Below, piece after piece: positions 17,470 through 27,150 of a DNA stretch of 56,248 nt. The notes below the pieces were generated by a model, which did no database searches, was not told where the DNA came from, and saw only the letters and a list, made by a program, of their open reading frames with translations. Source of the DNA: a virus; the IMG/VR virus record IMGVR_UViG_3300027917_000053, positions 1 through 56,248 of that record. One strand, given 5' to 3'. Numbering within the stretch: position 1 is the first letter of the stretch; each line of letters opens with the position of its first letter. The translations under genes and the position numbers were made by a program.

Positions 17470-20163
17470 TTAAGGTGCATTATTTGGATTAACTGCTCCA
17501 TCTATTATGTCATCTGCCCAACCATATGCTTTACCTCCCGCTTCGGTTACTGCATTGGTTATTTGCTGAGCCATATTTTGGGTATTGGTTATTTGAGCAA
17601 TACTTAACCCTGCCATTTGTTTCTGGAATTTCTCCCATCCCTTCATAGTTCCACCGGAAATTTGTTCATACAATTTCCTCATTTTTTCTTCCTGAGCCAT
17701 AGCATAACCAGTGGACGTTTGTGCCACATCTCTTAACTTTTGATGCCAAAAAGGAATCTTTTCTTGAACATAATTATATCCTTCTACGACTTTACCTTGA
17801 GCATAATCATAGATAGGCATTCCATATTCACCAATTTTTTCTATCGTTTCATCGTATAAAGGTTTGTATTCTGCTATTAATTCTTTTCCTTTCTTTTTTG
17901 CTTCATTAACAAAGAATTCTGGACCTTTCTTTCCTTTTATGCCCAATTTGATGTATTCATCAGCTGTGTAGAATTTTGATCCATATTTTCTGATGGCTCC
18001 ACTTTCTCTCAGTGCTAGTCTTGTAGTTCTCAAATCCATTGGGGTCATTCCATCAGTATTACCCATTAGAGCCCAAGCGGCAGGAGTCATTTCAAACATC
18101 AATCTTTTGACAGTTGCATCTGTGGTCGATTTCATCGCTTCTTCATAGCCTTTTTTGACTCTAGTTTCTTCCCCTAATGTTGCTAAATATTCACCAAGAG
18201 TATTTTCTCCAGTAAATTTCTTTATTCCTTCATTTATCCAATTATTGATATATCCACCTACTTTATATCCAACCATTCCCGCCCCAAGAACTGCAGCAAC
18301 TTGCCCGGTAGCTTGTAAAACAGCAGGATTAGTTAAAACCGCAGTTAAACCTTCTTTTACGTTCCCTGCTATATTCTTTAACGCATCAGCGGCTTTTCCG
18401 AATAATCCTGCAGCACCTTCTTTTCCTTTTTCTTTTAAACTAGCCAATCTTTCTTTTAACTTTTCCCATCTAGTTTTTTCTCTATTTTCTTCTAATGTTA
18501 TTCCTGACCAATGACGAATTTGGGATACATCTTCTTGAATTTTCATTAAACTTTGGGCAGTTAAAACTTCGGGTGAAACATTGGCAGCAACTCCCAGTTT
18601 TGCTTGGGCACTTTTTCTTTCTTTACTTGCTTTAGTCCCCGGAATGAAACTAGAAACTTCCCTACTTAAAACACTCATTCCCATTTTGTTGACTAACCAA
18701 GATAAGCCTCGACCCCCAGTTTTCCTCCAAATAGTCCAACCGCCTTTTTCTGGGTCTTTCATCTCTGCCCCTTGAGCTTGACCAATTTGTTTTAGATAAA
18801 AGTTAACTTTATCTAACTGAGTCATAACTCCTGTGTATATCATCCCAAGTAACACTGAGTTATATTGAGCAGGAGATTGTGCTTTTTTCGGAGTAGGGAC
18901 TTTATATTTAATACCAAACTTCTTAAAGAATATAAGTTTAAAAGGAGACCAAACCCATTTAAAAGCAGTAGTAAAAGTTTTTCCTATAGTTTTCAATGTA
19001 GACATTAAAGTTCTAGCAAGGACTGATTTAGCAACTGCATATTCAAAAGCTCTTCTAATTCCTCCAAGTAATCCAATTTTTTGAGATTCTTTACTTGCTA
19101 AAGCATCCCTAAGTTGATAAAGAATTAAGAGGACCTGGTCATTAAATGATCGTCTCATAGGGAAGAGTTCATGGAAAAGTAAAGTAGTAAATTCTTTTCC
19201 AAAACCCATCTTTCTTGGGGCCATTTGGGCACGTTTTCTTTTACTAAACCAAGTTCCAGGAGAAGTTAATTTAAATCCTCTTCTTTCTTCCCCGGTAACA
19301 TTATAACCAAACATTGTCCAATCTTTTTGAGTTTGGGTTTTTGTATATTCTCCAAAATGTTGGACAAACTTTTCAAATATGTCGGTTTTTGCTCCACCAT
19401 ATCTCTCTAATTGTCGAGCATTAATAATGACTTGATTAGCAGTAATGTGAATTGTGGCTTTTCCCCCAGCCCTCTTCATCTCATCTAATTCGCCACGTTC
19501 ACTTGGGCCTGCTCCTGAGCCAAGATCCGACATTACTCCTTCAAAATCAATCGCTCCACCCCCACCACCTTTTCTCTTGGAATATCTAGCCCCTCCCATT
19601 CCTGGGGTCCCACCTTTTCTTCTTTTTAAGAAACCTCCAATTGACGAAAAGAAGGCCCCTGCTTTTTCTTTCGCTCCACTAAACATCCTTTTCCATATAT
19701 CCATCTCAAAAACTTTAGAGACGAAATATCCCATAAGAGGACTAGAGCGAGCTAGCATGAGAGAAACGAAAGTTTTCTTATTTACATTGATGTCTTCTTT
19801 AATAGCACTTGTGTATTGAGAAACTGCGTCAATAGATGCTTTTCCTACTGCTTGAGTCGCTTTAACCGCACCTTCCGCAAGACTCTTTACTACTATTCCC
19901 ATTTTAGCAAGAAATTTATGACTTTCTTTTACGACTTTATCGACATCAGTGGCAAGGGTTTTTAGTTCGGATTGTTGTTTTTTGATATCATTTATGGCTT
20001 TAGTGGAACCAATAGAACCACGACCTTTTCCTACTGCTTTAGTATAGTCAGACTCAACTTTTCTTGCTTCATTTATGGCTTTATTAATATTAAAGTTTGC
20101 TCCGCCTGGTCTTCCACCCCTACCAGCTGAGCGAAAAGAAGCGTCTAACTTATTAATTGCCAT
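17470..20163 (-). CDS. Probable tail tape measure protein
   Basis: Encodes 897 residues, largely helical, with long Ala/Lys/Glu-rich stretches, a Gly/Arg-rich patch (about 185-215) and a short hydrophobic segment near GQVAAVLGAGMVGYKVGGYI. Length, composition and position between the tube-junction gene and terminase fit a tape measure protein, which sets tail length and may help DNA enter the cell. If each residue spans about 0.15 nm, the tail would be roughly 130 nm; this is inference. The preceding gap holds a hairpin (20210-20230) and an AT-rich TTAATATATATAGT element. Confidence 0.6.
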   Translation of the reverse strand: MAINKLDASFRSAGRGGRPGGANFNINKAINEARKVESDYTKAVGKGRGSIGSTKAINDIKKQQSELKTLATDVDKVVKESHKFLAKMGIVVKSLAEGAVKATQAVGKASIDAVSQYTSAIKEDINVNKKTFVSLMLARSSPLMGYFVSKVFEMDIWKRMFSGAKEKAGAFFSSIGGFLKRRKGGTPGMGGARYSKRKGGGGGAIDFEGVMSDLGSGAGPSERGELDEMKRAGGKATIHITANQVIINARQLERYGGAKTDIFEKFVQHFGEYTKTQTQKDWTMFGYNVTGEERRGFKLTSPGTWFSKRKRAQMAPRKMGFGKEFTTLLFHELFPMRRSFNDQVLLILYQLRDALASKESQKIGLLGGIRRAFEYAVAKSVLARTLMSTLKTIGKTFTTAFKWVWSPFKLIFFKKFGIKYKVPTPKKAQSPAQYNSVLLGMIYTGVMTQLDKVNFYLKQIGQAQGAEMKDPEKGGWTIWRKTGGRGLSWLVNKMGMSVLSREVSSFIPGTKASKERKSAQAKLGVAANVSPEVLTAQSLMKIQEDVSQIRHWSGITLEENREKTRWEKLKERLASLKEKGKEGAAGLFGKAADALKNIAGNVKEGLTAVLTNPAVLQATGQVAAVLGAGMVGYKVGGYINNWINEGIKKFTGENTLGEYLATLGEETRVKKGYEEAMKSTTDATVKRLMFEMTPAAWALMGNTDGMTPMDLRTTRLALRESGAIRKYGSKFYTADEYIKLGIKGKKGPEFFVNEAKKKGKELIAEYKPLYDETIEKIGEYGMPIYDYAQGKVVEGYNYVQEKIPFWHQKLRDVAQTSTGYAMAQEEKMRKLYEQISGGTMKGWEKFQKQMAGLSIAQITNTQNMAQQITNAVTEAGGKAYGWADDIIDGAVNPNNAP

Positions 20164-20209
20164 TAATCTATCTCCTTTTAACTTCGACTATATATATTAA
20201 TATTAAACG

Positions 20210-20230
20210 AGTCCGAAGGACTTTCGAGAT
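20210..20230 (-). terminator. Short repeated hairpin AGTCC-GGACT, copy 1
   Basis: On the - strand AGTCC-TTC-GGACT forms a small stem right after the stop of the HExxH gene, followed by an A/T-rich tract. Nearly the same sequence, with CGAAAG before it, is at 38151-38170 after another stop codon. It may be a weak terminator or a processing signal. Confidence 0.4.
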
Positions 20231-20234
20231 TTTT

Positions 20235-21146
20235 CTATAACCTCTTTATTACTGAGTAAAATTTAGGACCTGGTTTTGCTGCAGCTATACATATTACTTC
20301 ACTTGGAATTCCAAATTCTTGATAAGCATATGTAAATCTAGTTGCTCTAATACCAAATACTTTTTGGTATGCTTGGTAAAGTAACACAAATAATTCTCTA
20401 TAGTCTCTTCTAGAATACATTTGGTCAATAACATCTTCATTCCAAAAATTAGCAATATAGATAAATTGAATTTTCTCAACACGATCCTGGAAAGCATCTG
20501 GATTGAAGTAAGACTTAGATTTATAGGACCTAAGTAAATCACCAAATCCTTCTATATCTCTTTTATTCATTTTATCAGCTTTTAATTCCATATTTTTCCA
20601 CATATACTCTACTAAAGGTAAAGAGTCAAACTTTACTCCTGCTTCGATCCCTAAAGCCCCAGAGAAAACAAAATTATAGAAATCTACTAAATCACCTTTA
20701 AAAGTATTCCAAAAGTCATTTGATTTTCTAGTGGCTGCCATGTGCATACATTCATGAACTACAGTATAAGATAACACGTCATCTGAAGTATAATTAAATA
20801 TATTACTATTAGTATCAACGAGGATAAATATCTTATCTTTATTAGGAATATAAAATCCTGCTACTCCCTCCATTTTATCACCAAAGGCTTTAATAGCAAA
20901 GTATTTAAAGAAACCACTTGAAATAAAGGCAGGAGTAATTTGGTCGTTCCAAATCATATCTATAAGTTTTGGAGAGACAGAACGAGTCATATTATTTTTC
21001 ATTAACATTTTAGAAAACTTCTTTTTTAATCCTTTGGATGAAAAAAGTTTAAATTTTCCATCTAACACTGCTACGACTCTAAGTCTAAAAGGCATAGCCC
21101 AAAACTCATTTAGAAAATCTGATTGGCGATCTATATCGTTTTTCAT
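20235..21146 (-). CDS. HExxH metallopeptidase-like protein
   Basis: Encodes 303 residues. The segment LSYTVVHECMHMAA is a zincin active-site helix (HExxH, here HECMH, about residue 147-151), with an acidic region downstream that could give the third zinc ligand. The rest is not recognised. It lies between the tape measure and terminase genes, so a role in virion maturation, host lysis or cell-wall passage is possible; none is shown. Expressed in the same - strand structural operon. Confidence 0.55.
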   Translation of the reverse strand: MKNDIDRQSDFLNEFWAMPFRLRVVAVLDGKFKLFSSKGLKKKFSKMLMKNNMTRSVSPKLIDMIWNDQITPAFISSGFFKYFAIKAFGDKMEGVAGFYIPNKDKIFILVDTNSNIFNYTSDDVLSYTVVHECMHMAATRKSNDFWNTFKGDLVDFYNFVFSGALGIEAGVKFDSLPLVEYMWKNMELKADKMNKRDIEGFGDLLRSYKSKSYFNPDAFQDRVEKIQFIYIANFWNEDVIDQMYSRRDYRELFVLLYQAYQKVFGIRATRFTYAYQEFGIPSEVICIAAAKPGPKFYSVIKRL

Positions 21147-21163
21147 TTTTTGATTTTATCCTC

Positions 21164-22906
21164 TTACTCTCTATTATAAAAAGAAAGAATGTCGACCCAA
21201 CCTTGATAAGCCTCTGGGGTGTTTTTAATGTTATCTCTTATGTTGGAATTAGTTACTTCCGCTAAGAAATGAGGGGTATTAAAATTCATAATTTCTTGGA
21301 AACTAGCCATACTCTCATAATTTTGTTCAATCTCTAAGACTGGGTCATATTTTCGTACATAGGCACAAAAACTATAAGCTAAAGCTAAGTCATCCCTACA
21401 ATCTTTATCTCCCTCAACTCTTCCATTTGGTTTTTCTACTAATCCTATCAATTCAGTTACTAATCGACTTGATTTAATAGTTTCAGGAAAACCGCTTACA
21501 TATGAGTATAAACCATCGATAACTAAAGGTCGAGTCATCGAATCTATGTTAAGACCAGGGGTAACTTTTCCTTTTCTATTTTCAGCATAAACCATTGAAG
21601 CGACATCTGACCGAGATAAAGTCTCCATTACTTGATTTCCAACACTATTTCTTTCTATAACTATAGTTCCTCGATATAGTGATGCTGCGGTCATAACTAC
21701 TTTACAAAAATCAGTTACTGGTAACTTTCCTTGGTATTCCCAGACTTGAGTAAAAGTTCTATAATCCAACACGACTATAGCACTTTTGTCTTCTCCAAAC
21801 TCAGTCGCTGTGTCAACTCCTATAATATAGTGATTCCCCACAATGGGTAAATAATATTGCCATGCTTCACCGTTAAAGATTTTCATTATTTCAATAGGTT
21901 TATTTTTTCTAGCATTATCTTGAAGAGCCAAACAAGTTGCCTCATTAAAGAAACTACCCCCAGAAGGTAAGAATTTTAACTCTAATTCTTGTTCTATCTT
22001 TTTTAAGTCATTTCCAAATAATTCACATTGATTTCTATACCAAAGGGGATCTTTAGAGATTTCATCAACATCTTTCCAGTGAATGATATAAGGGTTAAAT
22101 ATATCAGTTCCAGAGATCGAAGATTGATAACGAGAATAATACCATTTACCCACACCAGTAGTTTTATTTGGAGTTGATAGAACCACAGTTGCATAAGGAA
22201 CGTTTGCTTTTCTAGCTTGCATTTGATTAGTAGATAAAGCGGGGACTATACCTGTGTATGCTTCATCAATATGGTTGACAAAAGCTGCTTCATCGATGAT
22301 TAAAACAGTTACTGCCTTCCCCCTCAAAGTCTTTTCTGGATTATTTGGGTTAACGGTACAAGCATGACATTTACATCCATTTTCCAAGATAAAACTTTGC
22401 TCAGTCTTTTTCTTAAACTTTGGACGAATCCAAGGGGGTAAATTATCAATCATAGTTATTACACATCTATTAAAATCAGTTGCTTCAGAGGCATTCTTAG
22501 AGATAATCCCTACTACCACATTTTTATAGAAAATACATAACCAAACTATAAACGCCTGGATAACTGTGGTGATACCTATTTGTCGGGACTTAAGAACTAA
22601 AACATACTTTTTATCTTGTACTGTTTTTATTAATTCTAACTGGGGTTTATAGGGGTTCATTAAAGTATTACCACCGGGAAGTTCCAAGTATACAAAATTC
22701 TTACAAAAGTATTCAAAATCTTCTTTAGCTTGAAAGTATTTTCTTAGTCTTTCTTCATCTTTATCAGCTAAAATTTCCTCTATTTCTTCAACTTCATTTT
22801 CTTCTAATTCAAGTTCGCCCAGAACTATCTGTGCTTCTGGTTCTTCGGAATAAAAGGTTTCTTCTGTAAGAAACTCATCACATTCCATTATTCTCATATC
22901 ACCCAT
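21164..22906 (-). CDS. terL: Terminase large subunit
   Basis: Encodes 580 residues. ATPase part: Walker A-like KSRQIGIT (about 106-113), Walker B VLIIDEA (about 201-207) and the coupling STPN motif (about 244-247). Nuclease part: GVDTATEFGEDKSAIVVLDY supplies the first acidic residue, and the later RDDLALAYSF the last. This is the motor that cuts and pumps concatemeric DNA into the prohead. An acidic N-terminal extension (about 1-55) precedes the ATPase domain. GGGG ribosome site before ATG. Confidence 0.95.
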   Translation of the reverse strand: MGDMRIMECDEFLTEETFYSEEPEAQIVLGELELEENEVEEIEEILADKDEERLRKYFQAKEDFEYFCKNFVYLELPGGNTLMNPYKPQLELIKTVQDKKYVLVLKSRQIGITTVIQAFIVWLCIFYKNVVVGIISKNASEATDFNRCVITMIDNLPPWIRPKFKKKTEQSFILENGCKCHACTVNPNNPEKTLRGKAVTVLIIDEAAFVNHIDEAYTGIVPALSTNQMQARKANVPYATVVLSTPNKTTGVGKWYYSRYQSSISGTDIFNPYIIHWKDVDEISKDPLWYRNQCELFGNDLKKIEQELELKFLPSGGSFFNEATCLALQDNARKNKPIEIMKIFNGEAWQYYLPIVGNHYIIGVDTATEFGEDKSAIVVLDYRTFTQVWEYQGKLPVTDFCKVVMTAASLYRGTIVIERNSVGNQVMETLSRSDVASMVYAENRKGKVTPGLNIDSMTRPLVIDGLYSYVSGFPETIKSSRLVTELIGLVEKPNGRVEGDKDCRDDLALAYSFCAYVRKYDPVLEIEQNYESMASFQEIMNFNTPHFLAEVTNSNIRDNIKNTPEAYQGWVDILSFYNRE

Positions 22907-22918
22907 GGTAATTCCCCA

Positions 22919-24157
22919 TTATATGGTCTTGTTAGTTCTAAAAAGATATAGGTTAACAGATGTTCCCCATTCTTTATTCCTAACTTGTTGGATTACAATA
23001 TCTGAGGCCCTTAAAATATAATCACCACTTAACTCAGTATATGTATCAACATATGGAGCAAAGAGAACTGTTTTTCCTATATCAAAAAATCTAGCAATAT
23101 CTAAAAAACCATTTAAAGTTACTTGTAAACTTGATAAATTACATATCATTCTACTAAGTCCAGAAATAGCAAAAGATTCACTATCTCTATTATTAGTACT
23201 ATAACCAGGTTTATCTACTTCGTATCTTTCTCTAGATGTTGAAGAATCAAACTTAACATCTCTATTTTTGAAAATAACACCATATTCTTTACATATATCA
23301 TTTAAATTCATGTTAACTGTAGAGTAAAGTCTATCAGATGGCTTTGTAATGTAATGAATGTCAGAAGCAACCGACGAAAATTTTTTATTCCCTTCATATC
23401 CTGATTGAATAGGTAAACTAGTATAGAAATGTTGACCATCAGTACATTTATCCATTATTTCTTTAGATGTTGTTTGATTACTAGCTACATAAAAAATGAC
23501 TATGTGAGATGACTTATTTATTTGTTTTGATAAATTAGTTATAAAGACTTTATTCTCATAGTTACAAAATATTGCCATTGGTCCATTAAATATACCAAAT
23601 GTATCATTTAGATATTTTATAGCTCTAATATAAGTCACTGGAGGAATAAGTATTTGGTCTATTTTTTCAGAATTAATTCCTTCATCTACTAACTCCAGTG
23701 TTGCTCCAGGATTTACTTTATTAGTTAAATCCTGTATAACTTCTTTTATAGTCTTGTTTTCGTAAACTTCATTGACTAATCCGGTTATAGTTTTATATGA
23801 TTGTCGACACACAGTGAGAATTTGACTTCCCCCACGATCTGACATATTTTGCTCAGCATTCATAGTTTCTGGAGCTAAACCAAAGTTAGACTGAATATAC
23901 ATTAACTCCATAACTATTTCTTGTCTTGGAAAACCCGATTGCTTTAAAGTCAATTTTAGATTAATAGGATTCTGACCAAATAGTTGATCTTTTAATATAT
24001 CCTTAGAGTCTATAAAAAGACCTAAACTGACTAAAGGATATACATTAGCTAAAGCTGAACCTATTCGTATTCTTCTTATTTTATCGGAATAGTCAGTTCC
24101 TCCTATTTCTAAGAAGACCTGAAAGTTTTCAAAAGATCCAGAATTTGTTTTTTCCAA
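22919..24157 (-). CDS. Baseplate hub protein, gp27/gpD-like
   Basis: A GGAGG site at 24164-24168 is 6 nt from a TTG at 24155-24157, which is chosen over the upstream TTG at 24172. Encodes 412 residues. The closing part (GKTVLFAPYVDTY, SGDYILRASDIVIQQVRNKEW, then SVNLYLFR) has the strand pattern of hub proteins that sit under the tube and hold the spike. The first 250 residues carry two alpha/beta hub-like domains. Gene order terL-hub is unusual but the cluster is clearly structural. Confidence 0.6.
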   Translation of the reverse strand: MEKTNSGSFENFQVFLEIGGTDYSDKIRRIRIGSALANVYPLVSLGLFIDSKDILKDQLFGQNPINLKLTLKQSGFPRQEIVMELMYIQSNFGLAPETMNAEQNMSDRGGSQILTVCRQSYKTITGLVNEVYENKTIKEVIQDLTNKVNPGATLELVDEGINSEKIDQILIPPVTYIRAIKYLNDTFGIFNGPMAIFCNYENKVFITNLSKQINKSSHIVIFYVASNQTTSKEIMDKCTDGQHFYTSLPIQSGYEGNKKFSSVASDIHYITKPSDRLYSTVNMNLNDICKEYGVIFKNRDVKFDSSTSRERYEVDKPGYSTNNRDSESFAISGLSRMICNLSSLQVTLNGFLDIARFFDIGKTVLFAPYVDTYTELSGDYILRASDIVIQQVRNKEWGTSVNLYLFRTNKTI

Positions 24158-24237
24158 GGTTTTCCTCCACAAATGTACAAAAAAATTTAAGGAAGTATTT
24201 ATTATTTGTTCAAATAATTCTGAAATTGCGCAACAAA

Positions 24238-24263
24238 GGAGGGCGGGGAAAACCCCACCCCCC
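24238..24263 (-). terminator. Terminator after methyltransferase gene
   Basis: On the - strand GGGGGGTGGGG pairs with CCCCGCCCTCC around a TTTT loop; two of eleven pairs are G-U only in the - strand RNA and would be mismatches in the + strand RNA. A TTTGTTG tract follows. It lies 28 bases past the methyltransferase stop and separates it from the hub gene. Confidence 0.75.
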
Positions 24264-24290
24264 TTCCCCGATAGACTTACTAATTTTTAA

Positions 24291-24923
24291 CTAGGGTCTA
24301 CTGGCAATTATCTTTAAATACGGCCTATAGTCAAGATAAGTCGAATTTCTCCCTACAGATGTTATTTCTTTTATTTGCCAGTATCCCTCAAACTCCAGGT
24401 AATATTTAGCAAGGTTTTCCGTCCAGATACTTCCATGAGGATCGTACGGTTCATTACAGAATTCCGTAGTTATTTCTAGAAGTCTATTTAAGAAATCTTT
24501 ATTGATTTCTCCCACGGGTAAAACCTTATCTAAACCAATGAGGGTTTCAGCATAGTACCTATGATCAGGCACGAGGATTTCTAAAATCCCGTCCTTCTTA
24601 CATGAATTATGAAGCAAGTAAATAAAGGAAATTAGGTCTTTAAGAGGAACATGTTCCATGTAACGACTACATGTAATTTTGTCCACTTTAAACCTAAATG
24701 AGTCGAGAAAGTCAACCGCCTTACTTGAGCAAAAGAATACGAATCCCTCAGTAAAAGGTTTCACATTACTTACTGCTTTCATAAGATGGTTTTCTATCTC
24801 TGCGATTGAGCTACAGGATTTAACCGAGTAGGAACAATCAACATTAACCAGGAAATGGGAATCAGGAAGTTCAGTTTTATCAAAAGGAACTTTTCCCGAC
24901 CCAATATTCAATTCTAGATGCAT
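24291..24923 (-). CDS. Class I SAM-dependent methyltransferase-like
   Basis: Encodes 210 residues. LNIGSGKVPFD is the SAM-binding loop (motif I) and NVDCSY follows as the acidic strand. RYMEHVPLKDLISF with the later KKDGILEILVPDH matches the EHI...LKPGG...VPD pattern of type-11 methyltransferases. The substrate is not evident; DNA, RNA, protein or sugar are all possible. The gene stands alone, followed by its own terminator (24238-24263), and is separated from the upstream genes by the 25.2-25.4 kb repeat array. Confidence 0.72.
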   Translation of the reverse strand: MHLELNIGSGKVPFDKTELPDSHFLVNVDCSYSVKSCSSIAEIENHLMKAVSNVKPFTEGFVFFCSSKAVDFLDSFRFKVDKITCSRYMEHVPLKDLISFIYLLHNSCKKDGILEILVPDHRYYAETLIGLDKVLPVGEINKDFLNRLLEITTEFCNEPYDPHGSIWTENLAKYYLEFEGYWQIKEITSVGRNSTYLDYRPYLKIIASRP

Positions 24924-25178
24924 GTTTCCTCCCTTATTCTAAAAGTTAATTAAAAGAAAACTCTAAGTAAAACAACTAGAACTACTCCTCTGTTAGGATT
25001 AATATTATCATGAGTGATATCCTTGTTATTGGGTTTTTCCTTTATTTACTATAATCTATAAGTTATAGTACTATACGTTTTAACACCCCATATCTTTATT
25101 AGTATGGAGTAAAATTCTATTCGGCTAGTAAGCAACTGATAGAATTTTTTATATTTGGTTACTTAGCTTAACTCAAAC
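24924..25178 (-). other. Non-coding gap with one hairpin
   Basis: No gene seen. AAATTCTAT (25112-25120) and ATAGAATTT (25139-25147) form a 9-pair hairpin that could end transcripts leaving the repeat array. A possible motif copy (TGGTTACT near 25156) lies just outside the regular cadence. The rest is AT-rich and contains the promoter/leader of the methyltransferase gene (TCCTCC ribosome site complement before 24923). Confidence 0.4.
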
Positions 25179-25442
25179 GGTTTTCTTCGGGCATATTATA
25201 CATTCCATTACGGTGGGTTTCTGAAAGTCAATGATACGTTTGTTTCCAGTGGGTTTCTATGGATGAATGATACATTCTATTTGTATGGTTTTTTCATAGT
25301 ACGACGTGATACATTAAGATAAAGTGGTTTTCTTCCTTAGAATGATACATTTTGAACTCGACGGTTTTCTAAAGCTCATTGATGCATTATTTTTTAGTGG
25401 TTTTCTAGGATGGTAAGATACGCTGTGTTCGAGTGGGTTTCT
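25179..25442. repeat. Alternating 18-nt array, GATACATT type
   Basis: GGTTTTCT/GGGTTTCT and GATACATT-like 8-mers alternate. Their starts are at 25179, 25197, 25215, 25233, 25251, 25269, 25287, 25308, 25326, 25344, 25363, 25381, 25399, 25417 and 25435: steps of 18 nt except for 21 and 19 once each. Spacers of 10 nt look unrelated. The last copy overlaps the stop codon of the 25441 gene. It is a sister of the main array at 29.2-35.5 kb, with GATACATT replacing GATAAACT. Confidence 0.9.
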
Positions 25443-26310
25443 ATACCCTTTCCAGAATATTTTTTTCTAACTCATCGTCTACTACACTGACATTAAGATC
25501 AATTTCCTTAGAATTCAGAGGATACATGTTTTCAGGAATCAGTTTAGATATTTTATCTTTTTCTACTAGCAGCATCCGATTTATAACATTTATTGTCTTC
25601 TGAGGGGGGTATATGAGTGATTTGCTTCCGGGTTTGGGGTCACATAATAAAAATACCCTTTCGTTTTGTGAGAACTCCATTGGTAATAACAACTCTACTC
25701 CACGTATTTTGCAACATAAAGTTGCTAAAAGTTTAACTGAAATGTTGGGAATCACCTCAACATAGGGAGAGTTAATACTTTGTAATATTATTGTAGAATT
25801 GTCCTCCTTTTCAGGACCATATTTTGGAACCTTTCCAGTTGTTTCTATGCTATGTTTTAAAAATGAATAGTGTTCGTCCAGTGATGTGTTAATATCTTTA
25901 GCATATTTTTCAAACTCTTCATCTATCTTTACCTCATAAAATAATCCATTCTCTGTCCTTCTTAAATTTGAGGTTCCCTCTTTTAAGTTAAAAGAAACCT
26001 CATTTTGTTTATGACCATAAAAGGGATTGTTAACTATCAACTTTTTTAGTATCTCTGGTGTCTTAGAGACTAAAATTTTGTCTATGATTAGCGACATTTT
26101 CATCGGAAATTGTGTTTCATCTCGAAATATCGAATTTTGACATAATTTAAATATCCAAACCTGTTCATTCTCAGAATCTTGATTGGAGCAATAAATAATC
26201 CTGGCACTAAATTTAATTCCGTTTATGACTAAATCTAAGATCGAGTAGACATACGGAATCCCCTCTCTTATTTTACAACAACTACTATGGACTAGTCCTA
26301 ATTTAATCAT
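25441..26310 (-). CDS. Hypothetical protein, possibly two copies of a small domain
   Basis: Encodes 289 residues; AAGGAG ribosome site. The C-terminal third (IRGVELLLPMEF, INVINRMLL, DLNVSVVDD) resembles the next two genes, and the N-terminal third (VINGIKFSARI, MKMSLIIDKIL, NEVSFNLKEG) looks like a diverged second copy. Function unknown. The similarity was judged by eye and is weak, but three adjacent genes with the same closing strand make a local family likely. Confidence 0.65.
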   Translation of the reverse strand: MIKLGLVHSSCCKIREGIPYVYSILDLVINGIKFSARIIYCSNQDSENEQVWIFKLCQNSIFRDETQFPMKMSLIIDKILVSKTPEILKKLIVNNPFYGHKQNEVSFNLKEGTSNLRRTENGLFYEVKIDEEFEKYAKDINTSLDEHYSFLKHSIETTGKVPKYGPEKEDNSTIILQSINSPYVEVIPNISVKLLATLCCKIRGVELLLPMEFSQNERVFLLCDPKPGSKSLIYPPQKTINVINRMLLVEKDKISKLIPENMYPLNSKEIDLNVSVVDDELEKNILERV

Positions 26311-26420
26311 ATCTTACTCTCCTTAAAAGTATATCCCAAGAAAAACCAATTTACTTTTTTGGGTTAACTCTTCTATTTTTGGAAACATTTTACTTGCAAC
26401 GGGTTTCTTAGAAATTATGA

Positions 26421-26741
26421 TTAACTATCAGAAATAGTTACGTTAACATCCTTTCTTTCTGATAATTGGAATACTTTAGGTAAATCTTTTACTATTCCTG
26501 GACTTATCTCTCTAAGTGTGTCATTTATTGAAGCCATTATTGGTTTCCACTTAGTATTAGAATAATTAATACCTTCCCTCATACACTCCACGGGGTTAGT
26601 TTCAAAATATCCAAATATGTTTATTAAAGGAATACTAAAATGACTTCCGTCGACTATGATTTTTAACCTACCTTTAACTATCGCTTTCCCTCCATAATCA
26701 ATACTTACAAATATGTTCTCAAAATACTCGATTTTAACCAT
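26421..26741 (-). CDS. Small paralog of the 25441 gene family
   Basis: Encodes 106 residues. It has a VDGSHFSIPLI strand pair, an IMASINDTL helix and a final DVNVTISDS strand, shared in outline with the flanking genes. AAAGGAA ribosome site. A single GGGTTTCT-N10-GATTAACT repeat unit (26401-26426) overlaps its stop codon, so the repeat element also reaches this cluster. Function unknown. Confidence 0.65.
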   Translation of the reverse strand: MVKIEYFENIFVSIDYGGKAIVKGRLKIIVDGSHFSIPLINIFGYFETNPVECMREGINYSNTKWKPIMASINDTLREISPGIVKDLPKVFQLSERKDVNVTISDS

Positions 26742-26743
26742 AT

Positions 26744-27136
26744 TTAGAATTCCTTTTCTTTATCTTCGCCTGTGTAAACAGTTATAGCATTCGAAACATT
26801 CATTTTTTCTATATCAATAGAGTTAACATGAAAGAACCTCGGAATACTCTGTAAACAAATCCAATTACATAATTTAAGCCATTTATTAATGCTATCAATC
26901 ACCTCCTGAGGCATTTTATTTATAAATCCAAAATTAGGATCATCGTCGGGAATAAGGGGATTAATTACTAAAACGCTTCCTGCTGAAACTAGAGGGAAAA
27001 TTCTTTCATCCCCGTCCACTGTGGTTCTCAGGAAAGCATAAAGATGACAATTATAAAATGGATCAGTTGGAGCTCTTCCATTAACCTGTGTTAGCATAAG
27101 TCGAATATGTGAAAGTTCTTTTACTTTGACCTCCAT
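26744..27136 (-). CDS. Small paralog of the 25441 gene family
   Basis: Encodes 130 residues. Contains VDGDERIFPLV, a VIDSINKWL helix and a closing SNAITVYTGED strand, aligning in outline with the 26421 gene. The gene pair is separated by two bases, so they are co-translated. No catalytic motif is visible. Confidence 0.65.
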   Translation of the reverse strand: MEVKVKELSHIRLMLTQVNGRAPTDPFYNCHLYAFLRTTVDGDERIFPLVSAGSVLVINPLIPDDDPNFGFINKMPQEVIDSINKWLKLCNWICLQSIPRFFHVNSIDIEKMNVSNAITVYTGEDKEKEF

Positions 27137-27150
27137 TTTAACCTCCCATT

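Noticed and set aside
18155-19819. Open frames on the strand opposite the tape measure gene
   Set aside because: They are antisense shadows of a long helical coding sequence, with no ribosome sites.
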